Assembly (NCBI RefSeq): GCF_901933205.1
Contig: NC_044591.1
Location: 558,001-622,000 of the forward strand
Reading direction: 5' to 3'
DNA from: Camarhynchus parvulus
Taxonomy: Eukaryota; Chordata; Aves; Passeriformes; Thraupidae
DNA length: 64,000 nucleotides
Within the stretch, counting starts at the first letter, position 1; each line of letters begins with the position of its first letter. Shown here in pieces: positions 1-11,233 of the stretch. A model generated the notes under the pieces. The model saw nothing but the letters and a program-made list of their open reading frames with translations, ran no database searches and was not told the origin of the DNA. Made by a program: the position numbers and the translations under genes.

Positions 1-57
1 CGTTCCAGTTTGTGCTGCCACGGTGCTTCTGCTGTGTCCTGACTGCTCCTTTCCTTC

Positions 58-69
58 TGTCTTCCATAG
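58..69 (+). other. DDI2: Splice acceptor opening the DDI2/RSC1A1 terminal exon
   Basis: A pyrimidine-rich run ends in CCATAG at 64-69. The reading frame continues across it, and codon 69-71 would be split after its first base. The exon would start at 70 and read NSDKETTSLE before the RSC1A1 Met. This fits RSC1A1 as the C-terminal part of a spliced DDI2 transcript. DDI2 is a ubiquitin-dependent aspartic protease and proteasome shuttle; its other exons lie left of the window. Confidence 0.55.
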
Positions 70-101
70 AGAATAGTGACAAAGAAACTACCTCACTGGA
101 A

Positions 102-1940
102 ATGCCCTCATTACCAGCTTCTGATGGGTTTCAAAATCCAGTCCAGTCTTCAGGACTAAATTCCAAGATCTCTAATCCCACAAATCAGTTACTTGATCGT
201 TCTGTCTCTGCCCCTGCTTCAATTTGCTCATCCGAATCCAGCCTTGCAGAGCCCATTGATCCTAGAGCTGTCAAGACTTCTGACTCTTCACCTGAACACC
301 AGATAACCCCAGAAAAAGAACATGCTCTGGTATTACAGCATCATTCCAATAGCTCTTCCTTGGCAAATAATGACCCCTCTCTGCACAGCGGAGATGGAAC
401 CTGCTCCAATCCAGCTTGCCTTTCACAGAAGACACTCAAAGAAACATTTAGTGCTGACATTTTAAAGGAATGTAATGCTAAAGAACAAGATCATGGTCAG
501 GAACATCCTCTGGAAGTGACAAAAGTCTATTTGGATGACACTGCTGCCAAGCACAGGCAGGATAAAGATGTCTATCTGTCTTCAAAGCAGGAGCAAAAAC
601 ATGAGCTTCCCACAGACCATCGGATGTGCAAAGAGCTAGAAAAGGAACATCTTGAGGAGCAAACTGAGAAAACTGACCCAGAACCTCCTTGCTGTGTTGG
701 TGGGGTTGAGAAACCTGCTGTGGCTGAAGCCAAACAGCCAGAAAATCCTCCCATGGAAATGAGAGATGAACTGGAGAGAGCAGGTCTTTCCTGTGTGAAA
801 GGGAGTATCCAACTGTCAGCCTCCTGTAGCCATGTGCACATGGAAGCCATCATGGAAATAGATGCAGTGGAGCAGGCTGCAGCTGAAGCTCAGAGCTCAG
901 CAAGGCAGCAGAGGCAGCAGACTGAGAACAGACAAATTTCCAGCCTGAACTCGGAGGCCCTCTCCATGGAGGTGGAGTTGCTCAAGTCTCCGTCCTCCTT
1001 GAGTGATGTCCTGCAGTCTAAAAGCACTAGTGAGATTCCTGCAGAGTACCACGAGTTGGCTAATTTGGCAGCAGACAGCTCTTCCCCCTCCAGCACCCAA
1101 GAGCTGGACACGGATGCAGGAAGACCTTCAGAAGAGCCATGTTTCCCTCTAGCATCAGCCTTGAAAGAGCTTCACAAACTCTTGGTTATCAGTCGGAAAG
1201 GAGAATGCAAGATCCTTGCCTCAGAAGAAGTCTCCCAGCTGGAAACGGTTCAGAGAGAGCCAGCAGTGCAGCAGAAGGGACTTCCTGAAGGTGAGCAGAA
1301 AGGCTTGGATCCAGCCAGCCAGGAACAGAGCTGTTCCTTCCCCGAGATGAGGTCTGAGGGTGGAGAAGCAGAGGGGAGCCAGCCTTGTGATTCTGGCAGA
1401 GAGCACATCAGCACTGGGCCCGTCAGCGCTGGGCAGCCTGTGCTTGGGGCAGGTGCTTTAGAGAGAGAGAAGGGTTCAGGTAAGAGCGATGTGGTTGTGC
1501 TGAGTTCTGCAGCCACCCCTGGCCAGCAGCAGAGCCCAGAGCAGAGGGAGGTTTTGGCAGGAGGTTCTCAGAGTGCACCTAGTCCAACTTTGGAGCAGAG
1601 CATGCCTGGTTCCTCCACACCTGCTTCAGGTGAAGGAGCACCACGGGATACTCAGCGCCTGTTCACGGGAGCACCTGGGAGGAGTGGCAGTGCTGCTCTT
1701 GCAGGTCCATGGCCGCTGGGTGGGAGTGAGGAACCACTGCTGAGCCCCCCAGCTGCCTATACCAGACTGACTGAAGCAGGGGCTTCTTCACCCCCTGCTT
1801 TCCCTGTGGCTGATGTCGACCGGATCCTTGGTGCTGGTTTTACCCCACAGGAAGCTCTCCAGGCCTTGGAACAAGCGGGAGGAAATGCAGATCTTGCTCT
1901 TCTCATTTTGCTAGCCAAGAGCATCGTTGTTCCCACGTAA
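102..1940 (+). CDS. RSC1A1: RSC1A1 (regulatory solute carrier protein 1), encoded in the last exon of the DDI2 locus
   Basis: A single uninterrupted frame encodes 612 residues from the ATG at 102; the human protein as I remember it is 617. The start was chosen because the following residues (MPSLPASDGF) match the human start (MSSLPTSDGF). The body is low-complexity, rich in Ser, Glu and Gln and probably disordered. A conserved LASALKELHKLLV segment lies near residue 350. The last ~46 residues (VADVDRILGAGF...IVVPT) form a UBA domain ending in the family's hallmark IVVPT. The family is known to regulate SGLT1 (SLC5A1) trafficking at the trans-Golgi and its transcription, and the UBA domain binds ubiquitin. 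The frame stays open upstream to 12, across a splice acceptor at 68-69, so this stretch can also be the C-terminal part of a longer DDI2 product. Identity is secure; whether birds make a separate protein from this ATG is not shown by the sequence. Confidence 0.9.
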   Translation: MPSLPASDGFQNPVQSSGLNSKISNPTNQLLDRSVSAPASICSSESSLAEPIDPRAVKTSDSSPEHQITPEKEHALVLQHHSNSSSLANNDPSLHSGDGTCSNPACLSQKTLKETFSADILKECNAKEQDHGQEHPLEVTKVYLDDTAAKHRQDKDVYLSSKQEQKHELPTDHRMCKELEKEHLEEQTEKTDPEPPCCVGGVEKPAVAEAKQPENPPMEMRDELERAGLSCVKGSIQLSASCSHVHMEAIMEIDAVEQAAAEAQSSARQQRQQTENRQISSLNSEALSMEVELLKSPSSLSDVLQSKSTSEIPAEYHELANLAADSSSPSSTQELDTDAGRPSEEPCFPLASALKELHKLLVISRKGECKILASEEVSQLETVQREPAVQQKGLPEGEQKGLDPASQEQSCSFPEMRSEGGEAEGSQPCDSGREHISTGPVSAGQPVLGAGALEREKGSGKSDVVVLSSAATPGQQQSPEQREVLAGGSQSAPSPTLEQSMPGSSTPASGEGAPRDTQRLFTGAPGRSGSAALAGPWPLGGSEEPLLSPPAAYTRLTEAGASSPPAFPVADVDRILGAGFTPQEALQALEQAGGNADLALLILLAKSIVVPT

Positions 1941-2214
1941 CTGTGGAAGAGGGAGCTGACTGGGGGATCTTTTCTTCTACAGGAGTATCTCAATTACACA
2001 CCACAATGGACGAGCAGAATGTTGAGCCAGATTTTTTTAATTATTTGCAGCCAAAGTAACACATCTCTTCTGTTTCACTCGTTAGATTTGGGCTTTAAAA
2101 GGAAAGAAAACGTCCTTGCATTGTGTGGACAGGATAGCTTTTAATCATGCATACTGGATTAAAACTACTAGTTTTATTTAAATGTACGATTTTAGAATAA
2201 CCTCCAATGCTACG

Positions 2215-2220
2215 AATAAA
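2215..2220 (+). terminator. Proximal poly(A) signal AATAAA after RSC1A1
   Basis: Canonical hexamer 275 bases after the RSC1A1 stop codon, in AT-rich sequence. It would give a short 3' UTR. Two later hexamers (4791, 6246) are alternatives. Confidence 0.45.
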
Positions 2221-2529
2221 AAGCAGCAGCCACTGTGCTCACTGCCCTGTCCAGCACAAAGCAATTTGTGATGGGAATTGGCCACACGTGCACAGGAGGG
2301 GAGGTGCACACCGAGTCCAGTGTGGACTCTGCATGTGTTGCAGCTCCTTGGAACCCAACATCCAGCTGCTGAAATTATTCTGGCAGCTACTAAAGGTGTG
2401 TATGTGCTCCTGGATGTGTAAGGCTTTTGCCAGAGGAGTGAGGGGGTTTTTTGGGAGCGTGGGTTTTTGTGTGTGCATGGGGAAGGCTGATGCTTATTTT
2501 TGCCAAACCCTTTGATGCTTTGATTTAGA

Positions 2530-2584
2530 GTTGGACTCAATGATTCTTGTGTGTCCCTTCCAACTCAGAATATTCTCTGATGCT
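2530..2584 (+). repeat. CR1 LINE 3'-end fragment
   Basis: Matches the remembered avian CR1 3' end in sense orientation: a TTGGACTCAATGATTCTTGTG-like segment, then CCTTCCAACTCAG and an ATTCT-type tail. Short and diverged; boundaries approximate. Confidence 0.5.
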
Positions 2585-5500
2585 CTTGGGCCAGTGTGTT
2601 CCAGTTTACAACATGGGGATAGAAGAAGGGAAGGGATAGAATTTGGTGCTACCAAAACTTATTAAGATACGTTTTAACTTATTTGGAGATGTGCTGGTAT
2701 TAACTGTAAGGGGAGGCGGGGGGAAGAGTATTTACATTTTTTTCTAGCCTTGCCCACATCATGTTTTTCCTCATGCAAAAAAGAACAAGCTCAACCAGTT
2801 TAAGGCTAAACCATAATGATGAATTTGTTTAACAAACCAGCTGTGTGTTATGGCTCTAAATCTCCCTGTGCCCAGGGAGGAATGAACTTCATCTCAGTGG
2901 CTCCAAGCAGGGCTGTGATTGGAAGAATCTGCTTTGCTGTGGTTTGTCTGGATGTCTGGGGTTGGGTGGCCTCGTGGCTGTGAATGCCATGGCTGGGGGT
3001 GCTGATCTGACTCTGACACCTCCTCAAGAGCGAGGGCTCCCCAGCAGGGGTCACAGAACAAATGCACTGATGTGGCTTCTGCTACAACCAATGTGGCCTT
3101 CTGGGATATCTCTGGTGAGTCACCTGAGCGCTGAGGCCTCACTGAGGCTGTGCTGTAGGAAGCCCTTTCCAGATGCTTTTTTGAGGGGGAAGAACTCCTT
3201 TGTGATGCTCTGCAAAGCCCCAAAACTCTGTCAGGGCTGGGGAAGGGAAAGGAAGGCGTGGCTGAAACAAAATTTTAAGTAGGAGCTTTGATTCAGTCCC
3301 ACTTGCACATCTCAGAAGTGGCTTTGTGTTTGGTGTTTGTCTTGAACTTGACACGTTGAGCTAAACCTGGAGCAATGGCTCAGCAGCACCAGACACATTT
3401 TTGTTCATGGCTTCCATGTGGTCTTGTGGTTGTCTCAGGCCTGTGTCCTGGTGTTTGTGTTCCCTGTTGCTTGAGCAGGTCTCTTATGTGTGTGCTGGGC
3501 TGTTTTTGTGCAGGTGGCATTTAAAAACAACACCGATTTGGTTTCATCTGTCACCTCACAGGAGTCTGTGCTGTCATTGAGTGCTGGTGTCAGATTTGCC
3601 TTGGACACTTGGGCAGCCAGGAGATCCTTTGGAGTAATAAAGGGCTTTAAGGCATTCTGCTGTCAAATGGAGCTTCTCCATGAGCGGTACCATCCAGACC
3701 TGGAGCTCCCAGACAGGTTTGGCTTATGCCCCTCTGCTTGTGATGCCAGCAGCAGGCACTGCTCCATGAGAGAAGCAGTGCTTGGCTGTCTGGAGCAGCA
3801 TCCAGTGATTCACTTGAGGCTCTGCTCAAAATGAGTTACTGGGGCCAGACTGCAGCTTTCTCATCTTCGCTGGGCAGGTGGTAGAGTTACCCCTGCTGAA
3901 GGTTTGGTTTAATATTCTCCTTCCAATGAGCACCTCAAATCAGCAGAAGCACCTCTGTGAAGGGCAAGCTTGGGCTGGTACAGGAGTACACTGTCAGCAG
4001 GTCTCTTTAGAAGCCTTAGGAAATAGGATCTCTCAGAGCCATTCCTGTCTGCATCTGGTTCACCATCAGAAGCAGCAGCAATGAGGCTCCCAGATCCAGA
4101 GCGACTTCAGATGGCTGAATCTGCTCCTGATTCACACTGCAGGGCTCGGTGAGGTGGCCCTGGGAGCAAAGTAACACAGGAGCCAGGGGCAGGTTGGCTC
4201 TCTTGGATGGGGGAGAGCTGAACCTGCACTCTTTGCCTGTGTGTGGATGTACTGCTGGCTGCTTGGAGCAGCAGGTGTTGGCTACTCAGTGTTGGCCACT
4301 CAATGTTAGCCCCTTGTGTCACTGTCTCTGTTTCAGAAGCCATTGCTCAGCTGGCCGCAGTGGTGCTGCTCTGCAACAAGCTGGTGACAGGCTCTGCTCT
4401 CACAGCCACGCTGACTTAGGCTGTGCGTACAGAATTTATGTGATAAAAGCTTTAGAGCATCAGCCAATCTGCTTCAGTGCTCACTTTTATTCCTTGTCAA
4501 ATATAAGTTTTGAATCCCACCCTTCTGCCAAAGCTATATGGAAGCATTTATCCATAGTCCTAGAATTCTGTGAGTAACTCTCCCCAGACTGCTAGAAACA
4601 AACCCTGACCCCCAACTGATAAATATTTCTAAAACTCTTTTATCAAGTAGGTCCAAGCCTGGTGATTTAAATCTCTTCATTTCCAAGCCTTGCTTTGAGT
4701 GAATGGCTATGTGCTGCTAAATTAGTGAATAATTTTTTTAGGAGCAAGATCTAGTATAAAATTGGGGCAGTGGTGAGTACTTCAGGTAAAAATAAAATGT
4801 AACAGAATGTGTGCTTAGCTAACGCTGTCTGAAAGTTGTCTTTGTTTCAACGTGTGTCCTCTCTGCTGCATGCACATGCACATCCTCTGTTCAGCCTCCA
4901 GCAGTCCCTTTGCTGCTCCCTGTGCTGACCTGGCCCACAGAGTGGGAGTGTTTATAGGAGAGGATGGATGGCAGAGTGCTGTGGCTTATTGGCTACAGCA
5001 AGGGATAGAGGTGCCACCAACAGCTCTTCAGGTTTCCAAGGAGCCAGGTATTCCAGCCTAAAATCGGGCACTTTGTTCTTTTCTCTTCCCCCTCCTCATT
5101 AACCACTGCTGCAGTGTCCTAAAGTCACATCACTTAACAAAGGGGTTTCACCACGGCAGTCCAGCTCTAGAGAATAAAGCATGCTCTGAAGCTGCTTTGT
5201 AAAGCTGCCAGCACCTGTGGGGACCCATGTGGGTCTGTAGAGCTTCTTTGTGGGTGTGCCCTGGAACCACTCCTGGTCTCTGAGATTTACTTTTTTCCTT
5301 AAAAATACTGAAGGAATTCACTTGGCCTCTTGGTGACTGCGTGTTTGTGTACACGAGGCCAGAGGTGAACACAGGGGTGATGTTTAGTGGAATCCCAACA
5401 TCTGGAAGTTTCTGGGCATGGGTAATTCTTACAAGAGGAGGGAATATTCCTGATGACTGTCCCTGGCATGTTTACCTGCTGCAGGACAGAGCTGAGCTAC

Positions 5501-7361
5501 GCTGTAACCGTGACAATCTGCCTCCTTGCTGTATATGTTTAACTTTCTATGTAGACACTCGGTCTCCAGGACTGTTAACCTTGTATGTCCTCCATGTTCC
5601 CCTCTTCTGTGTATCCCTCTTGCTGTCTCCTCTTCTCAAAAGTAGCAATATTTAAGTGTACTTGCTGAATGCTCAACTTCAGATCAGTTTTCAGTAAAAC
5701 TATGCCATTGATGAACAAAAGGAGGAGCAGGTCCTAGAGGTTTCTTCACCAGACTTGGACTTCCTGCCAAACAGCTCCCCAGAACTCTTAACAGAAATTC
5801 AAAGAGGAGAAATCCAGAGGTGTTTCTGCCTGCCACTCTCGGAAGTCAGCTTGGGAAACGAGGTCGGTTTCATGTACATCATTCCCCTCTGAGCGCTCGA
5901 GATTTCTTCCTGCACTGTGTAGACGAGGCTTAGTCCGTGACCCAAAGCGCAGCGGTTTGGGTCACACTTTGACTGATGCTTCAGAGTTTTACAGACTCAC
6001 TTAGGGAACTTGAGGGAATCAATACTCAGGAATCCTAAAGCTGGTTGTGTTTTGTGTCATTGACTCTTGTGGGCTGAACACGCTGCAGCCTCGCAGGCGG
6101 CTGAAGAGAGGAGTGGGTGTGTCATCAGTGGGATGTGGTTCTGCCCAAAGTAATACACACTTGATTCTTTTTTGATTTTTTTTTAATACTGGGGGACTGT
6201 TTATCAACAAATTACGTGTAAAAAAATTTGATATTTAAAAAAATGAATAAACACTTTATCATAATGTTGCTTGGTTGGTCTGTCTGTATTTCTGAGGTTG
6301 GCAGCTCTGCACTCAAATCCTTCAGTGCCTTTTTCCCCAAAGCCAGTGGATTTTCTGTAACATAAATGCTGCCATTTTTAACAGAATGAGTAGAAATCTG
6401 TGGGTAAAATTATTGAGAGTGGGAGGGCCTGAGAATAGACTTGAGAAATTCCTGTATTCCCTTTCTTTGGGGATGGGCTGTTGGGTCCTTCATGAAGGAC
6501 TTGGGAAAGCATCAGAGTAAACATAAAACTTGGCCATGGCATTGTCTGCTGGGAAAGTGAATGGGACACTCCTTGTCTCTTATCTGAATACCTCACTTCC
6601 AGCCCAGTTAGCAGATGGAGATTTATTTTTCTGGAGCTGGAAGCTAATTTCTTGGGTCATTAAAAAAAAAGGCATTTAAAGCCCTGGAAAGTTCATTAGA
6701 GTTTTAGTTAGAAATAGCTTTTTTGCAGTCCCATTCTCTTAGTGTCACATAGTAGAACAGGTTTTAGTAGGGAGGCATAGAGGATATTCCTCCTCTGAAA
6801 CTTGGGACACAGTCACTAACCCTAAGGTCCTTTTATGGAGGAACAGTCCCTTTTTCAGATCTAGAAAAACTTCCACTTTTCCTTGTAACAGCACTGAGGT
6901 TTTGACCATTTTAAATCCCTGCTAACCAGAGCTGCTGGTGCCAGGTGAGAGACACAAACACAATGGGTTATGATTCAGTGACCGTGACAAACTGGGCAGT
7001 GGTTTCCTCCTCACATGTTCAGAGCTCTGCACGTGATGCTGGTGTCACTTAGAGCTAAGTGAGGTCATTAATTATCATGCAAACAACATTTTGAATTCAG
7101 TTCTCAGGGTGGGAAAAGGGAAGGTTTGATGTGTGGGCTGCTACGGCCTCATCATACATTGGCCCAAGGGTTGCTGTGATTTCTTCTGCTGGGAGATGAT
7201 GAATCCTCTGGTTCAAAACTACTTTGGCCACTTGGGCCTTGTCTGTTCTGCTTGATGAAGAGAGTTTTATTTTGGTAATGTGTAAAAATTATGATTACTG
7301 GCACAGTTGTGTTCATGCTTAGGATTGTCCCAGTCTGAATTGGCCTGATGTCCTGAAGCTT

Positions 7362-7540
7362 AACAAGGTTAGGTTGTGGCTGCTCCTGGATCCCTGGATG
7401 TGTCCAAGGCCAGGCTGGACAGGGCTTGGAGCACCCTGGGACAGTGGAAAATGTCCCTGCCCATGGCAGGGGTTGGAATGGAATGAACTTTAAGGTCCCT
7501 CCACCCAAACCATTCTGGGATTCCATGAATGGGGGCATTG
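7362..7540 (+). repeat. CR1 LINE 3'-end fragment (sense)
   Basis: Typical CR1 wording in order: GGATCCCTGGATGTGTCCAAGG, GGCTTGGAGCA, CCCATGGCAGGGG, TTTAAGGTCCCT, CCAAACCATTCTGGGATTC. This is the 3' untranslated end of an avian CR1 in the same orientation as the window. Confidence 0.75.
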
Positions 7541-8894
7541 GCACCCTGAAATCTGCAGCCTTTATACAGCCAAGAGAGGCTCAGGCCCCATGCAATAAAT
7601 GTGCACTCCAAGTTGGTGTTTTCCTTGGTTATCTTTTGTGGGCCTTTAGGAGTAGAGGTCTCCTAAAAACTTCCTGCACAGGCCTGGAGTTTAAAAATAA
7701 CAGCTGGAGATTCCTTGAGCAGTCACGTGGATGCAGCAGCTGCATTAAGAGCAGGAGTGGGATGCAGAGGTGAGTGTTCCTTCATGCATTTCCTGCCTCA
7801 GAGTAGTTCAAGGAATGGTCAGCAGAAGGAACATGACTGAGCCATTGCTCAGGAATTCTGCAGTGCCTCCATCAGCCCCTGCCTGGCCCATGTCTGAGCA
7901 CGTGCCTGGTGTGGCTTTGCCAAGGGAACCACTTTTTGGGCCAGTTTGTCACCAGAGTGGGATTTGGGAAATCCTGCTGGCCCACCTGGCTTTTGATTCA
8001 CTGTGACCTTACACTGATTATCTGCTGTGCCTCATTCCCTGGGGGTAGCTGGGGGTGCCTGGACCCCCGGAAGTAACCACTAGACTGCGACATAATTACC
8101 TGCAGCAACCACTTGTGCTAATAACAAGGTGCTGTGTGCTTGCCAATAAAGCACTGAGTCAAACACAGGGATGTGAGTGACTGGTGACTGAAATCCCTCC
8201 CAACAGCCACTACCAAAGGAATGTCTCATTCCCAGTCTCTTTGTTAACAAATGGGAAGGAGTTTAAAACCAAACCACTTGTGCCTGTGGAAATGGAGGTG
8301 TGCTCACGGGGCTTACTGCTGACTTACCCTTATAACCCAGCAGTTTTCCTAATACTACTTTTTTTTCCTCCTGGAATCCATCCTGCAATTCCTGAAGTGT
8401 TTCTTGTGCCTCTTTAATTTCCCCCCAGATCACTGGCAGCATTACTGAGGTGCCCTATGACTGCACTGCATGGAGTGGTATCTTGGGAGTATCTTGCACA
8501 TAATACACCTTGCTGCAGGGGGTGATTCCCCTCAGTGACTCACTCTGTGCTTCCTCTCTCTCCATCCATGACAAGCACCTGATGGCTCTGCTCCTTGGGG
8601 ATCATGTTCTCCATGCCAACTTCGGGCTGCAAATATTGAGCAAAGAGTTAAAACTTGGGAAGAAGGTGGGAAGCAACCCAGCATGTGGTGGGAGTGGGAT
8701 GAATCCTCCCAAGCTTTTCTAAGGAGAGTGGGAGCTGTCTAAATGCTGGGAGCAGGGAATTTTCCATGTAAATCCATAATTGTGTGGTGGGTGCTTTAAG
8801 TGATTATAACCAACTCCTTTTACTCGAAGTAAAACAAATACTGGGGGCATTCAAAACATTCAGGAAAACAGCAGGACACCAGGAAGTCTGTTCT

Positions 8895-8962
8895 ACCATA
8901 GAATCCCAGAGTAGTTTGGGTTGGAAGGGACCTTAAAGCTCCCTCCAACCCCCATGGGATTA
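8895..8962 (-). repeat. CR1 LINE 3'-end fragment (antisense)
   Basis: CATAGAATCCCAGAGTAGTT followed by TGGGTTGGAAGGGACCTTAA and TCCAACCCCCATG is the reverse complement of the avian CR1 3' end. About 68 bases survive. Confidence 0.75.
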
Positions 8963-9355
8963 CACAGTATAAATGCTGCACCTGGTGCCTCCAGAGCAAG
9001 GAGGAATGCAAATGGATGCACATACCTGCTGGTGCTGTACAGCTCGTTTGCCTTATACTTTATGCTTTAAATCCTAAAATTCACCAGGAAAGCATCAACT
9101 GGTGTGTGGGATCTGTTGGGCTGCTTTACAAGCAGCTGACTTTAGTCTTTCCAGTGACTTGTTGGGGATCACGCTTGGGTGTTTCAGGATTTCCTCAATC
9201 GCCCCCCCCAATTCAGCAGGAGAGAGTTACCTTCCTTCCCACATGCCAAGACAAGCTCTGATCCTTGTGATTCCCTTTTATGCAATGTTTCTGCATCTCC
9301 AGAGGCTGGTGGGGAGCTGGGAAAAGTTTTTTGGTTTGGCTCAGTTCTAACACAC

Positions 9356-9515
9356 TTCCCTTCCCTTCCCTTCCCTTCCCTTCCCTTCCCTTCCCTTCCC
9401 TTCCCTTCCCTTCCCTTCCCTTCCCTTCCCTTCCCTTCCCTTCCCTTCCCTTCCCTTCCCTTCCCTTCCCTTCCCTTCCCTTCCCTTCCCTTCCCTTCCC
9501 TTCCCTTCCCTTCCC
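9356..9515. repeat. Perfect pentanucleotide microsatellite (TTCCC)32
   Basis: 32 uninterrupted TTCCC units over 160 bases with no substitution; GGGAA on the other strand. It is a homopurine/homopyrimidine tract with mirror symmetry. Open reading frames across it (PSLPF repeats on +, EGKGR repeats on -) are artefacts of the repeat. Confidence 0.98.
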
Positions 9516-10875
9516 CCATGGTTTCCAAAGCTGTTAAACTGGCTGAGCCATTCCTGCAGGTAAAGAGCAGGCTTGGCCTGGCGTGGTTTTTCCATCCAAG
9601 CCTTTGCTCAGCCCTTTCCTTCCCTGTCAGCAGGTTATTTATGGAGGAAGGGGTGGGAATGGCAGGGAATGCACTCCTGGAAGCTGCTGGCTTTTACATT
9701 TTTTAATTGCTTTTACTTTCAGTTCCATTTTCAGTTACCATGGCTGGGTGATGCAGGCGCTAGGCCAGCCCCAAGTCACAACCCTTCACCTCAGCCTCAG
9801 GTTTTATTTGTAATTTATCTTAAGCCTTTTCATCAACTCCTGTCTCTTTCCTGTGACAGCAAATGGGGCTTGTACTTGAAGTTCATAGGAACTGCTCCCA
9901 CCAATGGAGGGTTGGACTGGAACAATGTGGCCCATTTTTGGATCCACGGTGCCACCAGCACAGGGACCCCAGCAAAGAGCTGGATCCCCTGTTTCAGGTT
10001 GCTGGAGCAGAACTGAAGGAAGCACTGCTGAAGCCCAAGGTGATGGGGTGCTATATCGATCCCCCATTTTCCCCTCATCACTGATAATTTCCTTTGAAGC
10101 CAGCATCCCAGAGTGCAGCAAAGCTGCAGGCTGGGCTCAGAGGTCTGTGTGGCTGGTGGGCACCTCACGTCCCCACACCCACTGTGTGTCCACTCAGCAG
10201 GCACCCAACAGCACTGTCCCCTCCTGTCCCCCTGGACTGTGAGGGAATCAGCTCCCCTTACCCCCCTCACATCCCTCCTTGCTCTGAAAGAACCAATGCC
10301 ACCTTCTCCTGTGTCCCCTCACTGTGTCATGGCAGTCTCCCAAATGCCATCTCCCCTCACTGAAGACAGGGCCATGACAGACCCAAGGCCATCTCCCCTC
10401 ATGCCCCTCAGTGTCCCCAGTGCCATCTCCCCCCACATCCCCTCACTAATCCCAGGGCTGTGAGTGAGCCAGTGCCACCTCTCTCTGTGCCCTCACTGTC
10501 CTCAACATATGTCCCCTCATGTCCCCTCACTGAGCCCCGGGCTGTGAGGGACCCAGTCCCACCTTCCCTCACTGTCCGCCGTGGCACACCGCCTCGCGTC
10601 CCCTCACTATCCCCTCACATCCCTTCCACTGTCTCCACCGCCATTTCCCCTCATGAAGGATCCTCATGAGGGATCCACCGCCATCTCCCCTCACGGTCCC
10701 CTCGCGGGGTCACGAGGGTTCCCCCGCCGCCGCCGCGGGCGCCATTAGGGGCGGGCTGGGCTCGGCTATGTTCGGTCCACTCGGCTCCATTCGGCCGGGT
10801 TGGGCTCGGCCGGGCCGGGTTGGGCTCCGGTTGGCTCCATTCGGCTCGCCCGGGCCGGGCCCTCATCCCCGGGCG

Positions 10876-10941
10876 GGGCGGTGCCGTTGCCGGCCCAGGG
10901 CGGTGCCGTTGCCGGCCCAGGGCGGTCCCGTTGCCGGCCCG
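10876..10941 (+). promoter_or_regulatory. Three tandem 22-bp GC-box units in the PLEKHM2 promoter
   Basis: A 22-bp unit starting GGGCGGTGCCGTTGCC is repeated at 10876, 10898 and 10920; the third copy has a TCC variant. Each carries GGGCGG, the core of Sp1/KLF sites. Binding is inferred from the motif only. Confidence 0.5.
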
Positions 10942-11077
10942 GGGCGGGCAGCGCCGCTCGCTCCCTCCCTCCGTCCCTCCCTCCTTTCCCGTGACCTCAG
11001 TTCCCGGCGGAGCGCGGCCCCAGCGCGGCTTGGCTCCGCTGTGCTCTCGCGGGGCCCGCTCGCCCCCGCGCCCGGCC

Positions 11078-11089
11078 ATGGCGCGCTGA
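11078..11089 (+). promoter_or_regulatory. Minimal upstream ORF (ATG GCG CGC TGA) in the PLEKHM2 leader
   Basis: An ATG in strong context (GCCATGG) is followed by two codons and TGA, 145 bases before the PLEKHM2 start codon. If the transcript begins upstream of it, this could lower initiation at the main start. Whether it lies in the mRNA is inference. Confidence 0.4.
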
Positions 11090-11233
11090 GCGCCGCGGAG
11101 CCGCCAGCCCGGGGCCGGCCGGGGCAGCCGGCAGGACGGAGCCGGCAGGACGGAGCGGGCCCGGCGGGCGGGACGGCGCTCGGCCTGCGCCGGGCGGGCG
11201 CGGCGGGCGGCGGCGGCGGCGGGCGGAGGCGCC

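Larger units (their letters stand above)
1941..6251 (+). other. Probable long 3' UTR of DDI2/RSC1A1, with several candidate poly(A) signals
   Basis: No coding gene is recognised here. AATAAA hexamers occur at 2215-2220, 4791-4796 and 6246-6251. The last sits in an AT-rich run just after 6180 and is a plausible distal end, so alternative polyadenylation is possible. A short CR1-like 3' end lies at about 2530-2584. The stretch 5698-5892 is stop-free and preceded by an acceptor-like site, but it matches no protein I know. The true transcript end cannot be fixed from sequence alone. Confidence 0.4.
6252..10650. other. Intergenic region between DDI2/RSC1A1 and the PLEKHM2 promoter
   Basis: No gene recognised. 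It holds two CR1 fragments (7362-7540 sense, 8895-8962 antisense) and a perfect TTCCC array (9356-9515). From about 10190 to 10700 it turns into a degenerate C-rich repeat built around CCCCTCACTG and CTGTGAGGGA-like words. An isolated AATAAA lies at 8145-8150. Reading frames here are short or produced by the repeats. Confidence 0.6.

Noticed and set aside
9179..9706. ORFs of 82-175 codons with PSLPF or EGKGR repeats
   Set aside because: Direct translation of the (TTCCC)32 microsatellite.
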